Origin: Kiloniella majae
GTDB taxonomy: Bacteria; Pseudomonadota; Alphaproteobacteria; Kiloniellales; Kiloniellaceae
Length of the DNA stretch: 64,000 nucleotides
NCBI RefSeq assembly: GCF_002118315.1
Contig: NZ_MTSZ01000007.1
Location: 62,001 to 126,000 of the forward strand
Direction of reading: 5' to 3'
This document shows, piece by piece, positions 7,609 to 16,384 of this stretch (positions within the stretch are counted from its first letter, which is position 1; each line of letters opens with the position of its first letter). Position numbers and translations under genes: made by a program. The notes beneath the pieces were generated by a model. The model worked only from the letters and a program-made list of their open reading frames with translations. It was not told the DNA's origin and ran no database searches.

Positions 7609-10380
7609 ATGAGTTTTCTCGCATCGGCTAAAATTACAGCAGTTCTTGGACCGACAAATACGGGTAAAACCTATCTGGCGATGGAACGCATGCTCGCTTA
7701 TAGCTCTGGCATGATTGGTTTTCCCCTGCGGTTATTGGCCCGTGAGAACTATGACAAAGCCGTTGCCATAAAGGGCGCTGCCAAGTGTGCCTTGGTAACT
7801 GGTGAAGAAAAGATTCTGCCCAAAGGCGCCCGCTATTTCTTTTGCACAGTTGAATCCATGCCCGTGGACAAACTGGTCGAATTTCTTGCTGTGGATGAAA
7901 TACAGTTGGCAGCAGACGAAGAGCGGGGGCATATCTTTACTGACAGGCTTCTAAATGCGCGTGGTACGGCCGAGACCATGTTTATGGGCTCGAATACCAT
8001 TGCACCGATCCTCAAGAAGCTTGTCAGAGATATCGAGTTTATTGAACGGCCCCGTTTTTCAAACCTGAGCTTTTCCGGCAATAAGAAAATCATCCGTCTG
8101 CCTCCTCGATCCGCAGTGGTCGCTTTTTCGGCCACAGATGTTTATCAGCTTGCTGAAACAATCCGACAGCATCGTGGGGGAACGGCTGTGGTTCTTGGGG
8201 CGTTGAGCCCGCGTACAAGAAATGCACAGGTCGAACTGTTTGAAAACGGTGATGTTGACTATCTGGTGGCAACTGACGCAATCGGTATGGGGTTGAATCT
8301 GGATGTGAACCATGTCGCGTTTTCCCGGATGGAAAAGTTTGATGGGCGGATTTCCCGATATCTCTATGCATCGGAAATCGGGCAGATCGCCGGACGCGCA
8401 GGGCGTCATACCCGTGATGGAACCTTTGGGACGACAAACAATGTTGGACCTTTGGACGAAGATTTGATCGCCCGTGTTGAAAATCACGACTACGACCCTT
8501 TGCGTGTTATCTATTGGCGGAATAATGATCTGGATTATAGGTCGCCGGAACAATTGATAAAGTCTTTGGAACGGCGTGCTGAAGACAAAATTCTATCGCG
8601 GGTACGAGATGCCGAAGACCATCAGGCATTGATGGCATTGGCACAGGAAAGTACAGTTCAGGACAGTGCGACAAACTCCGCGAAAGTCAAGTTGCTGTGG
8701 GAAGTTTGTCAGGTTCCCGATTTTAGAAAAATTCTGACAGACCAACATATTCGGTTGCTTTCTCAGATATATCATTATTTGATAGGCAACCATGGGGTGC
8801 TTCCGGAAGATTGGATTGCAACTCAAATCAAGCGGATTGATCGCATCGACGGCGACATTGATACTTTGGTCGCGCGCATTTCTCATATCAGGACCTGGAC
8901 GTATATTAGTCATCGATCAGACTGGATAAGAGATAATGAGCATTGGCAAGGCGTCAGTCGTGCGATAGAAGATCGGTTATCGGACGCGCTTCACGAGCGT
9001 CTAACTCAAAGGTTTGTCGATAGACGAGCAGCAAAATTGGTACGAAGCCTCCAGGCGGGAGAAAATATAGTGTCGGCGGTTAAAGCAAATGGTGACGTTA
9101 TTGTCGAAGGAGAACTCCTTGGGCGTATCGTTGGGTTCTCTTTTGTTCTGGATGAAAGCCTTCAGGGATCGGATATCAAACCGGGCCTGACAGCTGCACG
9201 CAAAACGCTGTTGAGCGAAATGCCTGCGCGGGTGTCTGTGCTGGAAGAAGATAACGACGGATCATTCCTGTTGAATGACACTGGCGAGTTGACCTGGCGT
9301 GGTATTCCGGTTGGTAAACTGATCAAAGGAGAGAGCTCACTCAGTCCTGCTGTTGATGTCTATTCGACTGAGTTTATTGATAGTCCAATGCGTGAGAAAA
9401 TCAGGCTTCGTCTTGTGGGGTGGTTGGAACGCCATCTACGGGCACAGCTCAAGCCTTTGTTCTATCTGTCTGATGCCAAGCTCGATGGTACGGCTCGCGG
9501 TATTGCCTTTCAGGTCATTGAGGGCTTGGGGCTGGTTCCACGTTACCTGTTGCGGGACCAGATAAATGGTCTGAGCAAAGCTGATCGAAAAGCTTTGGCT
9601 GATCTTGGCTTACGCCTTGGTCGTGAAAGCGTATTTCTGCCGAATTTGAATCGCCCAAGACCAAGCCGGATTCGTGCTTTGTTGTGGGCGGCATGGAACG
9701 AAGTTTCTGTGCCTGAGCTTCCTGATTTTGAGAGCAAATATTTTACGCCGTCCGACGCGCAGAAAGATATTTTCTGTGCATCTGTTGGCTATCGCCACCT
9801 TTCAAACCGTAAAGGGCGCGAGCTTGTTCTCCGGGCTGACATTCTTGAGCGGATATCGCACGAAGCTTATAAGCTTCTTCGTTTGAGCAAGGATGACGGA
9901 GAAAAGAAATCGGACAAAAAAGACGCTGATGCTAAAGCGAAAGTTGTTGAGATTGCAACTCCTGCTGTAGAGGCGCCCGTTGTTGATGATACGGCTGTAG
10001 CTACATCTGTTGGCGATGTGGAGGGGGCGGATGGTATTGTTTCTGAGCCTGAAGTGAAAGCCGTGGATAGTGTCGTAGGTGAAGTCCAAGAGGATAAAAA
10101 AGCTGAAGACGATCTGAAGCTTCCTGCGGGATCTTTCGTCATTAATGATGAAATGAGAAAAGTTTCCGGTTTAGATGATCAACAGATTGCTTTTGTTCTC
10201 AAATCCTTGCGGTTCCATCCAAACAGACTAAAGGGTGGAGTGACGGCCTTTAGTCTGCGCGGACCGAAGAAACAGGACCCGAAGAAAAAAGAAGCCCGGA
10301 AGAAACAGGTAGAAGCAGAAAAGGCCAGAATGGCGGATTCACCTTTTGCGGTTCTTCAGGACATGTCTTTCAAGCGTTAA
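7609..10380 (+). CDS. SUV3-like DExH RNA helicase
   Basis: 923-residue superfamily-2 helicase of the SUPV3L1/SUV3 group common in Alphaproteobacteria. Walker A GPTNTGKT at 14-21, motif II DEIQ at 96-99, SAT motif (FSATDVY), and motif VI GQIAGRAGRH; a SUV3 C-terminal region follows. The last 200 residues contain an acidic, Ala/Val/Asp-rich low-complexity linker and end in a Lys-rich tail, as in other alphaproteobacterial members. Probable role: unwinding structured RNA for decay or processing. The stop codon is 10 bases before the S4-domain gene, so the two are likely cotranscribed. AGGAGG at 7598-7603 supports the start but is inside a hairpin. Confidence 0.92.
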   Translation: MSFLASAKITAVLGPTNTGKTYLAMERMLAYSSGMIGFPLRLLARENYDKAVAIKGAAKCALVTGEEKILPKGARYFFCTVESMPVDKLVEFLAVDEIQLAADEERGHIFTDRLLNARGTAETMFMGSNTIAPILKKLVRDIEFIERPRFSNLSFSGNKKIIRLPPRSAVVAFSATDVYQLAETIRQHRGGTAVVLGALSPRTRNAQVELFENGDVDYLVATDAIGMGLNLDVNHVAFSRMEKFDGRISRYLYASEIGQIAGRAGRHTRDGTFGTTNNVGPLDEDLIARVENHDYDPLRVIYWRNNDLDYRSPEQLIKSLERRAEDKILSRVRDAEDHQALMALAQESTVQDSATNSAKVKLLWEVCQVPDFRKILTDQHIRLLSQIYHYLIGNHGVLPEDWIATQIKRIDRIDGDIDTLVARISHIRTWTYISHRSDWIRDNEHWQGVSRAIEDRLSDALHERLTQRFVDRRAAKLVRSLQAGENIVSAVKANGDVIVEGELLGRIVGFSFVLDESLQGSDIKPGLTAARKTLLSEMPARVSVLEEDNDGSFLLNDTGELTWRGIPVGKLIKGESSLSPAVDVYSTEFIDSPMREKIRLRLVGWLERHLRAQLKPLFYLSDAKLDGTARGIAFQVIEGLGLVPRYLLRDQINGLSKADRKALADLGLRLGRESVFLPNLNRPRPSRIRALLWAAWNEVSVPELPDFESKYFTPSDAQKDIFCASVGYRHLSNRKGRELVLRADILERISHEAYKLLRLSKDDGEKKSDKKDADAKAKVVEIATPAVEAPVVDDTAVATSVGDVEGADGIVSEPEVKAVDSVVGEVQEDKKAEDDLKLPAGSFVINDEMRKVSGLDDQQIAFVLKSLRFHPNRLKGGVTAFSLRGPKKQDPKKKEARKKQVEAEKARMADSPFAVLQDMSFKR

Positions 10381-10390
10381 AGGTTCTGCG

Positions 10391-10789
10391 ATGGCTGGTG
10401 ATGAAAAGGCAAGTCTTCGCATTGATAAGTGGCTTTGGTACGCCCGCTTTTTTAAAACACGCTCAATCGCCAGTACAGTTTGTAATGGTGGTCGGGTGCG
10501 TGTTGGTGGCAAGGCAGTTGGTAAAGCCAGCCAGCTGGTTAAGCTGGATGACGTCCTGACCTTTACGCAGGGTACAAACATCCGTGTCGTTAAAATTCTG
10601 GCTCTGGGAAGCCGCCGAGGGCCAGCACCCGAAGCACGCGAATTGTATGAAGACCTTGCACCCGTAGACACTCAAAAATCCCGTACGACAAATTCTGTTG
10701 GTGATACCGCTATACGGGATATGGGTGCTGGGCGACCGACCAAAAAAGACCGTCGCGATATAGACAAGCTTCGCCAAGGTGATGGGTAA
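10391..10789 (+). CDS. S4-domain RNA-binding protein, Hsp15 (HslR)-like
   Basis: 132-residue basic protein with an N-terminal S4 domain: LRIDKWLWYARFFKTRS and GGRVRVGGKAVGKASQLVKLDD are typical of heat-shock protein 15, which recycles free 50S subunits carrying nascent chains. The C-terminus is a Lys/Arg-rich tail ending GRPTKKDRRDIDKL. I start at ATG 10391, preceded by AAAGG overlapping the helicase stop region; an in-frame ATG at 10346 would sit deep inside the helicase gene. The helicase-S4 pairing is a recurrent alphaproteobacterial arrangement, pointing to an RNA-metabolism operon. Confidence 0.9.
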   Translation: MAGDEKASLRIDKWLWYARFFKTRSIASTVCNGGRVRVGGKAVGKASQLVKLDDVLTFTQGTNIRVVKILALGSRRGPAPEARELYEDLAPVDTQKSRTTNSVGDTAIRDMGAGRPTKKDRRDIDKLRQGDG

Positions 10790-10814
10790 AATTGGGTTTT
10801 CCACTTATACCCTT

Positions 10815-11657
10815 TTAGAACCGGGTAAGGAGAATGCCTGTTCCTATAGAAAAAGCTGCTAGCCACCTGATAATCCCGGCTTTTTCTTTGAGCAGGAATA
10901 CGGCAATAAACATGGCAAAAAGCACACTGCTTTCTCTCAGTCCAGAGACCAAAGCAATCGGGGCTTTTGTCATTGCCCAGATGGCAATCCAGTAAGATCC
11001 CAGAGAAAGAGCGCCTGCAACAAAGCCACTCTTCCATTCCGGGAGGGTCTTTATAATGGCTCCTCTACCTCTAAGGACCACCGAGGACAGTAACATAATC
11101 AAGCTGTCTCCGGCGAATAACCATAGGGTGAAGCTTGATGCATTAAAGGATAAGCGGGCCCCTATTCCATCCACCAATGTATAGGCGGCGGTAAAAGAGG
11201 CGGTGCAAAAAGCAAATATCAGCGCTTTTTTTGAAAGCGGAGGTGTGTCTGGCCCTTTGCTTAAGGCCATGGCCATGATCCCCAGACCAATAGAGACAAT
11301 GCCAAGAGCATTGGTAAGCGAAAGCACTTCACCTAGGTATAGGGCGCTAATAACAGATACAATTAACGGAGCAGTGCCACGAGCGAGCGGATATATCTGA
11401 CTTAAGTCCCCTAAAGCATAGGCTTTGATTAGGAAAAATTTGTACCCGACATGTAACAAGATAGAGGCGAACAACCATGGCCAGGCATCGCTGGCAATGG
11501 TTGGGAAGAAAGGAATCAACGCGAAAGAGATCGCGCCTTGAAACAGTGAAAGTAATAGAATAGCGGAAAAGCGATCCAATCCGATCTTGATAACGGCATT
11601 CCATCCAGCGTGCATAAACGCGCCAGCCATTATGGCAAGAAAGATGGTTGTATCCAT
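10815..11657 (-). CDS. EamA/DMT-family transporter
   Basis: 280-residue inner-membrane protein with ten predicted membrane helices in two homologous EamA halves; AGAFMHAGWNAVIK near the N-terminus and PLARGTAPLIV, then SLGSYWIAIWAMTKAPIALVSGLRESSVLFA in the second half (read in pieces) are typical of drug/metabolite exporters. Substrate not deducible. Convergent with the S4 gene (25-base gap) and divergent from a LysR-type regulator 140 bases away, the usual layout in which the regulator controls the exporter. Confidence 0.85.
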   Translation of the reverse strand: MDTTIFLAIMAGAFMHAGWNAVIKIGLDRFSAILLLSLFQGAISFALIPFFPTIASDAWPWLFASILLHVGYKFFLIKAYALGDLSQIYPLARGTAPLIVSVISALYLGEVLSLTNALGIVSIGLGIMAMALSKGPDTPPLSKKALIFAFCTASFTAAYTLVDGIGARLSFNASSFTLWLFAGDSLIMLLSSVVLRGRGAIIKTLPEWKSGFVAGALSLGSYWIAIWAMTKAPIALVSGLRESSVLFAMFIAVFLLKEKAGIIRWLAAFSIGTGILLTRF

Positions 11658-11734
11658 TTGGGAAGCTGCTTTCTATGTGTTGTTTGTGAGTTCACAGAGA
11701 GGATTTTTTCTCACTATTGAAAATGAAGGTTGAT

Positions 11735-11750
11735 TAAATCTTTTGATTTA
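11735..11750. promoter_or_regulatory. Perfect inverted repeat between EamA gene and LysR gene
   Basis: TAAATC-TTTT-GATTTA, a perfect 6-bp dyad midway between two divergent genes. A good candidate operator for the LysR-type protein encoded at 11798, which would then control itself and the transporter. It does not exactly fit the T-N11-A rule, so this is only a proposal. Confidence 0.4.
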
Positions 11751-11797
11751 CAAAGAATAAATCGATCATTTCTCTGATCTATGTGAGAAAAACTATT

Positions 11798-12721
11798 ATG
11801 AATAGATCATCGTTACCGCCTTTAAATGCGATCCGGGCTTTTGAAGTAACTGCGCGAAAAGGGCGTATGGTTGATGCGGCCCAGGAATTAAATGTTACTT
11901 ATGGAGCAATCAGTAAGCAGATCCGTCATCTGGAAGATGTTATGGGGGTCCGTTTGTTTGAGGGGCCCCGCAACAAATTGCAGCTTACAGAGGCCGGGGT
12001 GAAGCTACAGCCGCAACTGACAGCGATTTTTGATCAACTTGAAGCAAGTATTTCAAGTGTGGTCGATAGTGAAGAGGGCGTCTTGGATGTTGCCTGTATC
12101 GGCACTTTTATGATGAGGTGGCTCTTGCCCCGATTACATCGTTTTTCAGCGCACTACCCAAAAATTGAAGTTCGATTAAGCACGACATCGGTGACGCCTA
12201 ATCTTGCGAATGCGGCATGTGATTTGGCGATTGTTGTTGGGGAAAACAACTGGCCGTCAAATGTTGATGCGACGCCTTTGTTTGCTGAGTTAGTGGGGCC
12301 TGTCATGACGCCAGAGCTCGACGCGCGATTTTCTGTTTTTGAGACGGGGAGCCTTACGGAAAGAGAAGAGGTTCCTTTGTTGCATAGCTTAACCCGAAAA
12401 TCAGCCTGGCAGGACTGGTCCAAGGCCACAGATATTTCTGTGCCGGACACTGACAAGGGGACTGAACTGGAACATATTTACTTTATGCTAGAAGCAGCCA
12501 TGGGCGGGCTGGGGGCGGCTATTGCGCCTTGGGCTCTGGTTAGCGAAGACATTCGTGCTGGAAGGTTGGTTGCGCCGTTTGGGTTTGTGCCCAACGGTCA
12601 AGTTTATACTGTTATTTCTCGCGATGCGCAGAGGAAGAAGAACAGGGCATTCTTGTCCTGGATTAAAAGTGAAGCGATGTCTTCACCGCTTTGGAGTGAT
12701 CTGGGAGATGTTAAGCCTTAA
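11798..12721 (+). CDS. LysR-type transcriptional regulator, GcvA-like
   Basis: 307-residue DNA-binding regulator. N-terminal winged helix-turn-helix at about 8-65 (MVDAAQELNVTYGAISKQIR, LEDVMGVRLFEG), then a periplasmic-binding-like effector domain; GGLGAAIAPWALV and the IRAGRLVAPFG segment are typical of the GcvA subgroup. ATG 11798 gives the usual N-terminus ending just before PLNAIRAFEV; a GTG at 11783 is also in frame. Divergent from an EamA exporter, with an inverted repeat between. Its stop codon overlaps that of the convergent methyltransferase gene. Confidence 0.9.
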   Translation: MNRSSLPPLNAIRAFEVTARKGRMVDAAQELNVTYGAISKQIRHLEDVMGVRLFEGPRNKLQLTEAGVKLQPQLTAIFDQLEASISSVVDSEEGVLDVACIGTFMMRWLLPRLHRFSAHYPKIEVRLSTTSVTPNLANAACDLAIVVGENNWPSNVDATPLFAELVGPVMTPELDARFSVFETGSLTEREEVPLLHSLTRKSAWQDWSKATDISVPDTDKGTELEHIYFMLEAAMGGLGAAIAPWALVSEDIRAGRLVAPFGFVPNGQVYTVISRDAQRKKNRAFLSWIKSEAMSSPLWSDLGDVKP

Positions 12722-13389
12722 ATTTTGTCAGCTTTTTTAAATTGTAGGAAAAGGTTATTCGCAGGCATGGGGTGAATTTTGTGGAGAACTAATCCATGAT
12801 CTGCGGCAAGTTTCTTTACATCATCCAGCTGTCGAATGCCCCAAGATGAATTCCGTTCTTTTAGCCAGTTATCAAACTCAAGATTAGAAGGTGCAGTTTC
12901 TACGTCACTTTGAAAGAAAGGCCCGTAAATAAATAACAGCCCCTTTGGGGATAAAAGCTTTGATGCCCCTTGGATCAATCCAATTGCCACTTCCCAAGGG
13001 GCGATGTGAATCATATTGGCACAGGTAATGATGTCAGTTTTGCTGTGAAGTTGAGACAGCTTTTTTTCTTCAAGTCCCCAGTTCTTGTGCGTAACGTCTA
13101 CATGAACAGGGGGCGAAATGTTCTGGGCCGCAGACGCCTGAATATGTGCTTGGATACTAGAGAAGAGATCTCTGTCATATTCGCTGGTTTGCCATGTTAT
13201 TGTTGGCAGGCGAGATCCGATCCAGGCCGCATGTTCACCGGTTCCACTGGCGACTTCTAACAATTGCCCTGTTGCGGACAGATTATCTTTCAAGACTTCA
13301 TAGATTGCCTGTCGATTGCGCTCTGTTGCCGGGGCATAACGTCTGGCATCGGGAGAAGGAGAAGATGATTCTGGTTTTTGAGATGGCAT
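12718..13389 (-). CDS. DUF938-family SAM-dependent methyltransferase
   Basis: About 223 residues. LLEVASGTGEHAAWIGSRLP is the SAM-binding motif I; ARRYAPATERNRQAIYEVL before it and the terminal MPANNLFLQFKK are typical of DUF938 proteins, whose substrate is unknown. The ATG at 13389 removes a 26-residue leader present if a TTG at 13467 is used; neither has a strong ribosome site. The last four bases (TTAA, 12718-12721) are shared with the stop of the convergent LysR gene. Confidence 0.85.
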   Translation of the reverse strand: MPSQKPESSSPSPDARRYAPATERNRQAIYEVLKDNLSATGQLLEVASGTGEHAAWIGSRLPTITWQTSEYDRDLFSSIQAHIQASAAQNISPPVHVDVTHKNWGLEEKKLSQLHSKTDIITCANMIHIAPWEVAIGLIQGASKLLSPKGLLFIYGPFFQSDVETAPSNLEFDNWLKERNSSWGIRQLDDVKKLAADHGLVLHKIHPMPANNLFLQFKKADKI

Positions 13390-13575
13390 GCTATGAGGTC
13401 GATGAAAGTTGTTTACGGGCTGAAGTGACACTAGATTATAGATATGTGTAATAGTTTCTGTCTTCAAGATATTGAAGCGCTAAGGTTTTAGATCTTTAAT
13501 ATTTGACCTTTTTGGCAGAACTCATTACGGGATTTTGTTGTTTTACCGGGTTTTATAATGCTTGAGGAAAGTTGA

Positions 13576-14040
13576 TTGTTTGGTCGTATAAAAGAATTGC
13601 TGAGTGAAATTACCCAAAAGCCACAAGGGGCCTTGGTTAGCCACAGTGATAAAAAAGTTGCTGCAGCTGCTTTGATGGTAGAGGCCGCGGGAATGGATGA
13701 TGATTTTGGGTCTGAAGAACGGGAAAAGATTATCGAGCTTATTCAAAGCCGATTGGGCCTGAGTGCTGAAGACGGCGCAGAATTGCTCTCTCTTGCGGAA
13801 GAGGAAGCTGGTAGTTCCAGCCAGCTTTTTGCTTTTACGCGGGTTATCAATGACAGCCATAGCCCGGAAGAGCGTTCTGAGTTCATGGAAATGATGTGGG
13901 AGGTTGTCTATGCTGATGGAGAGTTGCATCATTACGAAGCGAATTTGATGCGGCGAATTGCCGGATTGCTCTATGTTTCTGATCGCGATAACGGTGATGC
14001 TCGTAAAAAAGCTCTTGCTCGTTTGGGCTTGAAAGGGTAA
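13576..14040 (+). CDS. TerB-like (tellurite-resistance B domain) protein
   Basis: 154-residue acidic, all-helical protein. KVAAAALMVEAAGMDDDFGSEER (read in parts) and MMWEVVYADGELHHYEANLMRRIAGLL match the TerB/DjlA-N-terminal helical domain, thought to bind metal or mediate contacts near the membrane. Start is TTG 13576, chosen because GAGGAAAG lies five bases upstream and the protein opens MFGRIKELL. Stands 75 bases before fdxA. In other Alphaproteobacteria this small TerB protein sits in the same conserved neighbourhood; biochemical role unknown. Confidence 0.82.
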   Translation: MFGRIKELLSEITQKPQGALVSHSDKKVAAAALMVEAAGMDDDFGSEEREKIIELIQSRLGLSAEDGAELLSLAEEEAGSSSQLFAFTRVINDSHSPEERSEFMEMMWEVVYADGELHHYEANLMRRIAGLLYVSDRDNGDARKKALARLGLKG

Positions 14041-14114
14041 GGCCCTTTTCATAAACCCAAATGGGAACACAGGAGAAGCCTGTGGTTGGTCAGGAGCCAA
14101 GTGGAGATTAGACG

Positions 14115-14453
14115 ATGACATATGTCGTCCTGGAAAATTGCATTAAATGCAAATATATGGACTGCGTTGAAGTTTGCCCCGTGGATTGTTTCTACGAAGG
14201 GGAAAACATGCTCGTCATTCATCCGGATGAATGTATTGATTGCGGTGTTTGCGAGCCTGAATGTCCTGCGGAAGCGATTTTGCCTGATACTGATCCTGCT
14301 TCAGAGGCTGTAATGGACCTCAATAAGAAGTGGGCGGATATTTGGCCAAATATCACGCGTATGGGTGAAAAGCCTGCTGATGCAGACGAATGGAATGGCG
14401 TGGCTAACAAGTTGCAAGATCATTTCAGTGACAAGCCAGGCGATACTGGCTGA
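14115..14453 (+). CDS. fdxA: Seven-iron ferredoxin FdxA
   Basis: 112-residue low-potential electron carrier with one [3Fe-4S] and one [4Fe-4S] cluster. Cysteines C9, C12, C17 and C21 in the first cluster region ([15 protein letters not shown]), an extra C25, then [12 protein letters not shown]. The long C-terminal extension with [17 protein letters not shown] is characteristic of the alphaproteobacterial FdxA. Precedes carD by 469 bases, as in many relatives. Followed by a hairpin at 14464-14486. The redox partner cannot be deduced here. Confidence 0.95.
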   Translation: MTYVVLENCIKCKYMDCVEVCPVDCFYEGENMLVIHPDECIDCGVCEPECPAEAILPDTDPASEAVMDLNKKWADIWPNITRMGEKPADADEWNGVANKLQDHFSDKPGDTG

Positions 14454-14463
14454 TTGGATGCGT

Positions 14464-14486
14464 GAGCACCTGTGACAGGGGTGCTC
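14464..14486 (+). terminator. Hairpin after fdxA, possible terminator
   Basis: GAGCACC paired with GGTGCTC, 11 bases past the fdxA stop. There is no clear run of T after it, so termination would be weak or Rho-assisted; it may only stabilise the 3' end. Confidence 0.4.
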
Positions 14487-14635
14487 AACGGATTGTTCAA
14501 TCATTTCAATTTTGGGGCTAACTTGGTCTTCAAAAATCTAGGCTTGGTAAAGCCATCAGGAACTCTCTTAAATTCGAAATTTCAGACTTGTCTAACTATG
14601 CTTTAATCGCGTAGCTGGCATGTGCTATGCGAATA

Positions 14636-14664
14636 TTGAAATTTTACTGTAATTCCTGTATAAC
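14636..14664 (+). promoter_or_regulatory. Sigma-70-type promoter for carD
   Basis: TTGAAA, 17-base spacer, TATAAC: a near-consensus housekeeping promoter. Transcription would start near 14671, giving carD an untranslated leader of about 250 bases. Confidence 0.6.
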
Positions 14665-14750
14665 ATATCTGTGACGGATGGATTGCTGGTACGGTGTTGG
14701 GACAGGATTTTCCTGCATCTTTAGTAAGTTTCACTTAAACAACTAACTTC

Positions 14751-14787
14751 TTCCCCTGCCAATTTTTACAAAAAATTGAGTGGGGAA
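14751..14787 (+). promoter_or_regulatory. Long hairpin in the carD leader
   Basis: TTCCCC / GGGGAA closing stem, a 3x3 internal loop, then CAATTTTT-ACA-AAAAATTG: 14 base pairs in 37 bases. A second small hairpin CTGCA-TTTTT-TGCAG follows at 14820-14834. No U-run follows the main hairpin, so it is not a plain terminator. Confidence 0.5.
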
Positions 14788-14922
14788 ATTGCGTCCATGC
14801 GTTTTTGGTGTGTTTTCATCTGCATTTTTTGCAGGCCAAGGGATAGCGAAAACTGAAAACATACCTATATGAATGTAGGGTCTGGATGAATTCAGGCTGT
14901 CAAAACGGAGAGATGAGATCTA

Positions 14923-15420
14923 ATGGGTAAACAAGCAGAATATAGTGCCGGTGATTACGTGGTCTACCCAACCCATGGTGTTGGACGCGTACAGGGTATC
15001 GAAACCCAAGAGATTTCTGGCGTTACGCTTGAATTGCTTATTGTGACTTTTGAACAAGATAGAATGACATTGCGTGTGCCTTTGGTACGTGCAGAAAGTT
15101 CTGGCCTGCGTAAATTGTCCAGCCGCAAACTCATGGAAGACGCCCTTACAACTCTTAAGGGGCGTTCGCGCGCAAAGCGGACAATGTGGAGCCGTCGTGC
15201 TCAGGAATACGAAGCGAAGATTAATTCCGGTGATCCGGTTTCTATTGCAGAAGTTGTGCGTGACCTGCACCGTGGACCAGAACAACCAGAGCAATCCTTC
15301 AGTGAGCGCCAGATGTATCAGGCTGCTCTGGAGCGCTTGGCCCGTGAATTTGCTGCGGTTGAAGATATCGATGAAGATTCGGCAGCAGTAAAACTAGAAG
15401 AAATGCTTGCAGCAGCCTAG
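14923..15420 (+). CDS. carD: CarD-family RNA-polymerase-binding transcription regulator
   Basis: 165 residues. N-terminal CarD/RID (Tudor-like) domain opening YSAGDYVVYPTHGVGRVQGIE, which in known CarD proteins contacts the RNA polymerase beta subunit and stabilises open complexes, especially at rRNA promoters. The middle part (RSRAKRTMWSRRAQEYEAKI) is the basic DNA-contacting helical domain. The C-terminus is acidic. Single-gene unit with its own promoter at 14636-14664, a 250-base leader, and a strong terminator at 15439-15470. Confidence 0.95.
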   Translation: MGKQAEYSAGDYVVYPTHGVGRVQGIETQEISGVTLELLIVTFEQDRMTLRVPLVRAESSGLRKLSSRKLMEDALTTLKGRSRAKRTMWSRRAQEYEAKINSGDPVSIAEVVRDLHRGPEQPEQSFSERQMYQAALERLAREFAAVEDIDEDSAAVKLEEMLAAA

Positions 15421-15438
15421 TTTTACGGAGAACATGTA

Positions 15439-15487
15439 AAACGCGGTTCCGTTAACGCGGAGCCGCGTTTGTATCTTCTTCGTCTTT
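15439..15487 (+). terminator. Rho-independent terminator after carD
   Basis: AAACGCGGTTC pairs with GAGCCGCGTTT (11 pairs, one G-U), loop of 10, followed by a pyrimidine-rich GTATCTTCTTCGTCTTT tail. Begins 19 bases after the carD stop. Confidence 0.8.
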
Positions 15488-15583
15488 AATCGTCCGTTTA
15501 TCGGGCAATCAGGCGAGAATATGGCGCTTTTCTTTTAAGCACTCCTTCTCGCTATAGCTGTAACAGGGGTACCGTCCTTATCC

Positions 15584-16384
15584 ATGGGCGATGTGCAAAA
15601 ATTTGCAATCCTGACTGCCACACACCGTATTTGGGCTGTTAGCGCCATTCACGGTGAGGTCGACCCGTTGCGAAATATCCATGCAGCCCTTGAGCCCCGA
15701 CTAAAGCGTGGTGATCGCGTTATTTATCTTGGCAATTTTATGGGGCATGGCGCCAAGGTAAGCGAAACCCTGGATGAGCTTATTTCTTTCCGTCGTTTCT
15801 TCCTTGCCAGATATCAAAACTTCTCCCGTGATATTGTTTATTTAAGAGGTTCTCAGGAAGAGATGTGGCAAAAGCTGCTCCAGCTGCAATTTGCGACAGA
15901 TCCAAGAGGTGTTCTCCAGTGGATGCTCGATCAGGGTGTTGGAGCATCACTTCAAGCCTATGGCTTTAATCCGCAAGAAGGTTTCCGGGAAGCCGCAGCA
16001 GGAGCCATGCAGTTAACGCGCTGGACCAACAAGGTGCGTCGGGCCATGCAGGAAAAACCGGGTCACTATCAGGTCCTGGGCCAGCTAAAGCGTGCTGCCT
16101 ATCCTGATAATGGAACGACACTCTTTGTGAACGCAGGGATCAATCCCAGTCGACCTTTGGAAACTCAAAAAGATAGTTTTTGGTGGGCAAACAAAGGCTT
16201 TCAGCAGGTGAAGGGGAATTTTGGTCCCTTTACGCGCCTGTTTAGAGGATATGATCCTGAGCAGGCCGGACCTAAGTATGACGAACACGCCGTTACTCTT
16301 GATGGCGGTTGTGGGTTTGGTGGCAAGCTGATTGCTGCTTGCATAGGTCTCGATGGTCAGGTTCTCGAGGTGCTGGAAAGCTAA
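15584..16384 (+). CDS. PPP-type phosphatase-like protein with degenerate active site
   Basis: 266-residue cytoplasmic protein with the calcineurin/PPP phosphoesterase layout but almost every metal ligand changed. GDxHG is S20-A21-I22-H23-G24 (Asp lost, His kept). GDxVDRG is G50-N51-F52-M53-G54-H55-G56 (both Asp lost). GNHE is G89-S90-Q91-E92 (Asn and His lost). The late GHTP-type loop reads RGYDPEQ. The flanking framework (VIYLGNFMGHG, VYLRGSQEEM, LFVNAGINPSRP) is otherwise well kept, so it is probably a folded pseudo-enzyme rather than decay. Its TAA overlaps the ATG of a WYL regulator (TAATG), indicating translational coupling and a likely shared role. Confidence 0.85.
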   Translation: MGDVQKFAILTATHRIWAVSAIHGEVDPLRNIHAALEPRLKRGDRVIYLGNFMGHGAKVSETLDELISFRRFFLARYQNFSRDIVYLRGSQEEMWQKLLQLQFATDPRGVLQWMLDQGVGASLQAYGFNPQEGFREAAAGAMQLTRWTNKVRRAMQEKPGHYQVLGQLKRAAYPDNGTTLFVNAGINPSRPLETQKDSFWWANKGFQQVKGNFGPFTRLFRGYDPEQAGPKYDEHAVTLDGGCGFGGKLIAACIGLDGQVLEVLES

